64,000 nucleotides of DNA from RH-AL1 sp965198485 (lineage in GTDB: Bacteria > Pseudomonadota > Alphaproteobacteria > Rhizobiales > Beijerinckiaceae). Made by a program: the position numbers and the translations under genes. Under the pieces are notes generated by a model. The model saw nothing but the letters and a program-made list of their open reading frames with translations, was not told the DNA's origin and ran no database searches. The DNA lies in NCBI GenBank assembly GCA_965198485.1, contig CBDAPQ010000005.1, positions 2,542,001-2,606,000 of the forward strand. The letters run 5' to 3'. Below, in pieces: positions 60,082 through 64,000 of the stretch. The first letter of the stretch is position 1, and every line of letters begins with the position of its first letter.

Positions 60082-60303
60082 CTACAACCCGTTGATCACG
60101 CAGGCGAGCGCGAGCAGGACGTAGGCGGCGAGCACGAACCAGAAGGCGTGCGACGACACGCCTTTGATATGGGCTTGCGTGCCGGCCAGACCGAGGATCG
60201 CGAGGATCAGCGCGATCAGGTAGCTCCAATGGTGCGGCGGCTTGGTCGGGAAGGCCCAGCCGCGCCGCCCCCGCGACCTCGCCCGCGATCGTCCCCACGC
60301 CAT
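60082..60303 (-). CDS. Small two-helix membrane protein
   Basis: 73 residues: a basic N-terminus (RSRARSRGRRGW) and two predicted membrane helices (SYLIALILAILGLAGTQ and AFWFVLAAYVLLALACVI). The function is not recognised. It lies 10 bp downstream of the DUF2842 gene and is likely cotranscribed with it. Confidence 0.6.
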   Translation of the reverse strand: MAWGRSRARSRGRRGWAFPTKPPHHWSYLIALILAILGLAGTQAHIKGVSSHAFWFVLAAYVLLALACVINGL

Positions 60304-60313
60304 GGCTCGCTCC

Positions 60314-60556
60314 TCAGGCCTCGTCGATCCAAGGCTCCGGGTCCATACCGGGATCCGGCTTCTGCATCCAGCGGATCAGCGGCATCAGGGGGAGCACCCA
60401 GCCCATGCCGGCGACGGCGTAGTAGACCCATTGCAGGACGCTGGGCGCGCCCGTGGTGAAGCTGTTGAGCGAGAGCAGCATCGCGCCGAGCGCCCACACC
60501 ACGACGATGACGAGCGTGAGGATCGTGCCGACGAACTTGCGTTGGCGGCGTTTCAT
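60314..60556 (-). CDS. DUF2842-like small membrane protein
   Basis: 80 residues: MKRRQRKFVGTILTLVIVVV, WALGAMLLS, and a second helix VYYAVAGMGWVLPLMPLIRW with an acidic tail. The RKFVGTI start and the GWVLPLMPLIRWM end fit the DUF2842 family of alphaproteobacteria, which has no known function. AGGAG lies about ten bases before the ATG. It is divergent from ctaA. Confidence 0.72.
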   Translation of the reverse strand: MKRRQRKFVGTILTLVIVVVWALGAMLLSLNSFTTGAPSVLQWVYYAVAGMGWVLPLMPLIRWMQKPDPGMDPEPWIDEA

Positions 60557-60711
60557 GATCCGCTGGCTCCTGGAGAATTATTCGCGACACCGGCGCGGCA
60601 AAGGGCGCGCACTGTCCTGCTGGACTTGGCGCCGGCTTTTGGCTTTACATTCCGGTCTCCGCAGGCGTCAATGCGACGTCTTTTTCGCGCTGATCTCGAG
60701 ATCTTCGTGCC

Positions 60712-61830
60712 ATGGCTCACGCCAACGCCCGCTCCATGACGACCCGCCAGATCTTCGCGGCCCATGCCAGTGGCGGCAGCGCCGTCTCGACCTGGCTGTG
60801 GAGCGTGGCGGCGTTGGTGTTCCTGATGGTGTTCCTCGGCGGCGCCACGCGGCTCACCGAATCCGGCCTGTCGATCACGGAGTGGAAGCCGGTCACCGGC
60901 GTGCTGCCGCCTCTCGGCCATGCCGCCTGGCTCGCCGCCTTCAACAAGTACAAGGCGATCCCGCAATATTCCTCGCTCTTCCCGGATATGACGCTCGGCC
61001 ATTTCCAGGCGATCTTCCTGATGGAATGGTTCCACCGCCTCGTCGGGCGATTGCTCGCCCCGGCGCTGCTGATCCCGCTGATCGTCTTCGCCATCAGGGG
61101 CCGCGTGACATCGAAGCTCGCTGTGCAGATGCTCGGCGTCTTCGCGCTCGGCGGACTCCAGGGTGTCGTCGGCTGGTGGATGGTGTCCTCCGGCCTCAGC
61201 GGGCGGGTCGAGGTGGCGCAGGAGCGCCTCGCCGTGCACCTGCTGCTCGCCTCCATCACCTTCGCCTGCCTGGTGTGGATCGCCGCCTCGCAGAAGCCGG
61301 CAGGGCGAGAGGCCGTGCCGCTCGGGTTGCGCCAGCTCGGCACGGCGGTTGTCGCCCTCGTGCTGGTGCAGATCGGTTTCGGCGCCCTGGTGGCCGGGTC
61401 TCGTGCGGGCATGGCCTATAACACCTGGCCGCTGATGGACGGGCACTTCATTCCCTCGAGCGAGGTGCTCGGCGCGATGAGCCCGCTGTGGCGCAACCTC
61501 GTCGACAATCTCGCGACCGTGCAGTTCCAGCACCGCATGACCGCCTACCTCCTGCTCGCCGTGGCCATCGGGCAGGCGGTCGTCACCGCGCGGGCGGCGC
61601 CCGGGACCTCGGCGGCGCGCCGCTCGATCGCGCTGGCCGCGCTGGTGGCGGCTCAGGCCAGCATCGGCATCGTGACCCTGCTGCTGGCGGTGCCGATCTG
61701 GGCCGGCCTGCTGCACCAGCTCTTCGCCATGGTGGTGCTGGCGATGGCAGTGGTGCACCGGCAGCGACTCGGCGTGAGCGTAGCGGCGGTGCCGGAAGCG
61801 AGCCGTCGCCTGGAGCTTGCCGAAGCCTGA
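60712..61830 (+). CDS. ctaA: Heme A synthase
   Basis: Oxidises heme o to heme a for the aa3 oxidase. 372 residues with eight helices. The type 2 CtaA heme ligands appear as FHRLVGR, AVHLLLAS, QFQHRMTAY and LHQLFAMVV. VFLGGATRLTESGLSITEWK, GLQGVVGWWMV, and AGSRAGMAYNTWPLMDG are also family marks. It is separated from the oxidase operon by 9 kb, as is common. Confidence 0.96.
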   Translation: MAHANARSMTTRQIFAAHASGGSAVSTWLWSVAALVFLMVFLGGATRLTESGLSITEWKPVTGVLPPLGHAAWLAAFNKYKAIPQYSSLFPDMTLGHFQAIFLMEWFHRLVGRLLAPALLIPLIVFAIRGRVTSKLAVQMLGVFALGGLQGVVGWWMVSSGLSGRVEVAQERLAVHLLLASITFACLVWIAASQKPAGREAVPLGLRQLGTAVVALVLVQIGFGALVAGSRAGMAYNTWPLMDGHFIPSSEVLGAMSPLWRNLVDNLATVQFQHRMTAYLLLAVAIGQAVVTARAAPGTSAARRSIALAALVAAQASIGIVTLLLAVPIWAGLLHQLFAMVVLAMAVVHRQRLGVSVAAVPEASRRLELAEA

Positions 61831-61866
61831 CCGTCTCCGGCCAGAAAGTTCGTCGGTAGTCCAGCG

Positions 61867-62002
61867 CCTGTCTCCGCGGGGCGCCTTAAGCGACCCCGCA
61901 AACCATGACAACGTGTTGGACGGGAGAAGCGGAACGATGCCTCCCGAGCCTTCACGCCGCTGTCATGGATCCCGGTCTCGCCTTCGGCGCCCGGGAAGAT
62001 GG
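61867..62002. repeat. Palindromic intergenic repeat, copy D (diverged)
   Basis: About 136 bp with degenerate ends (CTGTCTCCGCGGGGCGCC and GGCGCCCGGGAAGATGGG). The inner blocks CCATGACAACG and GCTGTCATGG are like copies A and B. Lower similarity suggests an older copy. It fills most of the 267-bp gap between ctaA and the SOS-box gene. Confidence 0.6.
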
Positions 62003-62071
62003 GTCCCACGGCGCCGGGATCGGCTCTAGATCCTCGTTGAGACACACTGGACTTCACCGGCGTTCCCGCTA

Positions 62072-62086
62072 GAACGAAGAGGGAAC
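62072..62086 (+). promoter_or_regulatory. LexA (SOS) box
   Basis: GAAC-GAAGAGG-GAAC is a perfect direct repeat with seven bases between, the alphaproteobacterial LexA site (GTTC-N7-GTTC read on the other strand). A GTTC at 62062-62065 adds a third half-site. It ends 11 bp before the ATG of the small gene, so bound LexA would block transcription or initiation. Confidence 0.72.
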
Positions 62087-62097
62087 AAGGGTGAGTC

Positions 62098-62361
62098 ATG
62101 GCGCGGCGGGCGGGACGATCGGACATGCCGGCCGATCCCGCCGGAGCGATGCGGGCGATGGGCTTATGCCGCGCGGCGATGATCGACGTGCTGCGCACGG
62201 TGAAGCCGATGGGCCCGTCCTATCACGGCGCTTCCATGGTGATCGCCGCCATCGACGCCTTCGCCCAGCTCATCACCGGTCAGCGCTACTATTTTTCCGC
62301 CGACGGCTCGCGTCCTCGCAGTGCCGAGCCGAGCGAGCCCGCGCGGCCGGAGGAGCCGTGA
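62098..62361 (+). CDS. Small protein of unknown function behind an SOS box
   Basis: 87 residues: MARRAGRSDMPADPAGAMRA, MGLCRAAMIDVLRTVKPMGP, SYHGASMVIAAIDAFAQLIT, GQRYYFSADG, then a Pro/Glu/Arg-rich tail. The central part should be helical; no membrane segment or catalytic motif is recognised. A LexA-type box lies directly upstream, so it is probably induced by DNA damage. The function is unknown. Its stop is 2 bp from the convergent metY stop. Confidence 0.72.
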   Translation: MARRAGRSDMPADPAGAMRAMGLCRAAMIDVLRTVKPMGPSYHGASMVIAAIDAFAQLITGQRYYFSADGSRPRSAEPSEPARPEEP

Positions 62362-62363
62362 GG

Positions 62364-63647
62364 CTATCCCGCCAGCGCCTGGTCGAGGTCGGCGATGATG
62401 TCGTCCTTGTCCTCGATGCCGATGGAGACGCGCACCAGGTCAGGGCCGGCGCCGGCGGCGGCGCGCTCGCCTTCCTCGAGCTGGCGGTGCGTCGTCGAGG
62501 CCGGGTGGATCACCAGCGAGCGGGTGTCGCCGACGTTGGCGAGGTGAGAGAACAGCTTGAGGCCCCGCACCAGCTTCGTGCCGGCGTCGTAGCCGCCGCC
62601 GAGGCCGAAGGTGAAGACGGCGCCCGACCCGAGCGGGCAATAGCGTCGCGCCAGCTCGTGGCTCGGGTCGCCGAGGAGGCCGGCGTAGCGCACCCAGCTC
62701 ACCGCCGGGTGGCGGGAGAGGTGCTGTGCCACGGCAAGCGCGTTGTCGCACTGGCGCTGCATGCGCAGCGGCAGCGTCTCGATGCCGGTGAGGATGAGGA
62801 AGGCATTGAAGGGCGACAGCGCCGGTCCGAGGTCGCGCAGGCCGAGCACGCGGCAGGCCATGGCGAAGGCGAAATTGCCGAACGTGTCGGCCAGCACCAT
62901 GCCGCCGTAACTGGGGGAGGGCGCCGATAGGGCAGGGTAGCGCGCGTCGCCGACCCAGTCGAAGCTGCCGCCGTCGACCACCAGCCCGCCGATGGAATTG
63001 CCGTGGCCACCCAGGAACTTGGTCGCGGAATGCACGACGATGTCGGCGCCGTGCTCGAACGGGCGCACGAGATAGGGGGTAGCCAGCGTGTTGTCGACGA
63101 TGAGCGGCACGCGGGCGCGCTGCGCCACGCGGGCGATCGCCTCGATGTCGGTGACGGTGCCGGGATCGGCGATCGACTCGCAGAAGATCGCCTTGGTCTT
63201 GTCCGACAGCGCCTCGACGAAGCTCTCCGGCTTGTCGGGATCGGCCCATTTCACGTGCCAGCCGAAATTCCTGAAAGCGTGGTTGAACTGGTCGATCGAG
63301 CCGCCGTAGAGCCGTCGCGAGGCGACGAACTCGTCGCCGGGCCGCATCAGGGCGTTGAAGGCGATGACCTGCGCGGCACGGCCCGAGGCGACCGCCAGCG
63401 CGGCGCTGCCGCCCTCGAGCGCGGCGACGCGCTCCTCCAGCACGGCGCAGGTCGGGTTGGTGATGCGCGAGTAGATGTTGCCGAAGGTCTGCGGCCCGAA
63501 CAGCGAGGCGGCGTGGTCGACGTCGTCGAAGACGAAGCTCGTCGTCTGGTAGATCGGCGTCGCCCGTGCCTTGGTCTCGGGGTCGGGCCGGGCGCCGGCG
63601 TGGACCGCGAGAGTCGCGAAGCGTGCGGCGTTGGCTTGGTCTGTCAT
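62364..63647 (-). CDS. metY: O-acetylhomoserine aminocarboxypropyltransferase (sulfhydrylase)
   Basis: PLP enzyme that makes homocysteine from O-acetylhomoserine and sulfide. 427 residues: LAVHAGARPDPETKARATPI, YQTTSFVFDD, NIYSRITNPT, LEGGSAALAVASGRAAQ, SRRLYGGSIDQF, VDNTLATPYL and the PLP Lys in VVHSATKFLGGHG. IHPASTTHRQLEEGE and VRVSIGIEDKDDII are also typical. The ATG at 63647 fits the conserved MTDQANAARFATLAVHAG start. No SAM riboswitch was recognised in the 140 bp upstream. Confidence 0.95.
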   Translation of the reverse strand: MTDQANAARFATLAVHAGARPDPETKARATPIYQTTSFVFDDVDHAASLFGPQTFGNIYSRITNPTCAVLEERVAALEGGSAALAVASGRAAQVIAFNALMRPGDEFVASRRLYGGSIDQFNHAFRNFGWHVKWADPDKPESFVEALSDKTKAIFCESIADPGTVTDIEAIARVAQRARVPLIVDNTLATPYLVRPFEHGADIVVHSATKFLGGHGNSIGGLVVDGGSFDWVGDARYPALSAPSPSYGGMVLADTFGNFAFAMACRVLGLRDLGPALSPFNAFLILTGIETLPLRMQRQCDNALAVAQHLSRHPAVSWVRYAGLLGDPSHELARRYCPLGSGAVFTFGLGGGYDAGTKLVRGLKLFSHLANVGDTRSLVIHPASTTHRQLEEGERAAAGAGPDLVRVSIGIEDKDDIIADLDQALAG

Positions 63648-63789
63648 GGTCGTCTCGCGCAAGGTCTCGCGAACCCCGGCGGACAGCGAGGCGGACCGCA
63701 TCGGAGAAGCGATGGTTGGACCGGCCGCGAGCGCGACGCGTCGTACGCTGCTCCGTGACGGCTCGCAGCGCTAGCTACGGGAAAAATCT

Positions 63790-64000
63790 TCAGAAAACCA
63801 GATTGAACTCGACCTGCGGCACGGCCTGCGCGGAGCTGTTATGGCCGGCGACGCTGAACGCGATGCCAGCGACGATCCCCAGATTTTCGGTGAGGGAGTA
63901 TTCGAGCGCCGGCGCGACCTGCGTCGCATCTGCCGCGCCGCTGGCGTAGCTGACCAGCGGGCCGGCGGCTTCGGCGCCGCGGATCCGATTGGCCGCGTTG
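63790..64000 (-). CDS. C-terminal end of an outer-membrane beta-barrel protein (partial)
   Basis: An open frame enters from the right edge and stops at 63790-63792 (TGA). The visible 70 residues include APALEYSLTENLGIVAGIAF, SVAGHNSSAQ and the end VPQVEFNLVF. Alternating hydrophobic strands and a final Phe are the marks of an outer-membrane barrel recognised by BamA. The rest of the gene lies beyond the window, so the family is not assigned. Confidence 0.7.
   Translation of the reverse strand, partial: NAANRIRGAEAAGPLVSYASGAADATQVAPALEYSLTENLGIVAGIAFSVAGHNSSAQAVPQVEFNLVF

Noticed and set aside
63648..63789. SAM riboswitch upstream of metY
   Set aside because: The conserved cores of SAM-II and SAM-V type elements were looked for on the minus strand and not found.

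Overview
The window is high-GC DNA from an alphaproteobacterium. Supporting features are an F-type ATPase Fo cluster with separate b' and b genes, an aa3-type cytochrome oxidase cluster (coxB-ctaD-ctaB-coxF-ctaG-coxC), a RegB/RegA (ActS/ActR) redox pair in rhizobial order, a PraR-like regulator next to lnt, the lptC-lptA-lptB-rpoN string, a LexA-type GAAC-N7-GAAC box, and a RNase E with a large insertion in its S1 domain. A Rhizobiales- or Reyranella-like organism fits, but the sequence alone does not settle the genus. Almost everything looks chromosomal and housekeeping. No insertion sequence, prophage, CRISPR array or rRNA operon is visible.

Layout. 1-7.4 kb: 3'-truncated rne (minus), then an N-acetylmuramoyl-L-alanine amidase and penicillin-binding protein 1A. 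7.6-10.98 kb: tRNA-Trp, a RhlE-type helicase (minus), an apparently unannotated structured RNA of about 195 nt, a two-domain cold-shock protein and a DUF192 protein. 11.1-14.3 kb: a membrane GGDEF-EAL protein, then a frameshifted ParE/RelE toxin remnant. 14.3-25.3 kb: nicotinamidase, two long palindromic repeats, an amidase, RNase D, LPS transport genes, rpoN, PHB depolymerase (minus) and regBA. 25.3-30.8 kb (minus): DUF2093, xseA, an anti-sigma/ECF sigma pair, a PraR-like regulator and lnt. 30.9-36.8 kb: cobO, tatABC, queD/queE (minus), a secreted unknown, enolase and a DUF2283 protein. 36.9-45.7 kb: an APC permease, a LysR regulator divergent from an F420-type oxidoreductase, two cyclophilins around a small secreted protein, an amidase, and queA-tgt. 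45.8-51.2 kb (minus): cytochrome oxidase. 51.4-55.4 kb: an IalB-like protein, a conserved secreted unknown and the ATP synthase Fo genes (minus). 55.6-60.6 kb: glyQ, BrnT with a shortened partner, a Rieske protein, HigBA, queF, a lytic transglycosylase and small membrane proteins. 60.7-64 kb: heme A synthase, an SOS-box-controlled small protein, metY, and the end of an outer-membrane barrel gene.

How the genes work together. Several pathways recur: respiration and energy (heme A synthesis, oxidase, ATP synthase, RegBA redox sensing, PHB mobilisation); envelope building (amidase, PBP1A, Lpt, Lnt, Tat, transglycosylase); RNA metabolism (RNase E, RhlE helicase, cold-shock protein, RNase D); and queuosine synthesis (queD, queE, queF, queA, tgt, but no queC).

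The most unusual points are: the structured RNA at 9515-9709, which begins with a near-complete complement of the 16S 3' end and has its own promoter and terminator; a Tgt that has lost three of four zinc ligands; mutually exclusive hairpins over the DUF192 ribosome-binding site; a perfect SOS box before a small uncharacterised gene; and toxin-antitoxin genes in different states of decay.
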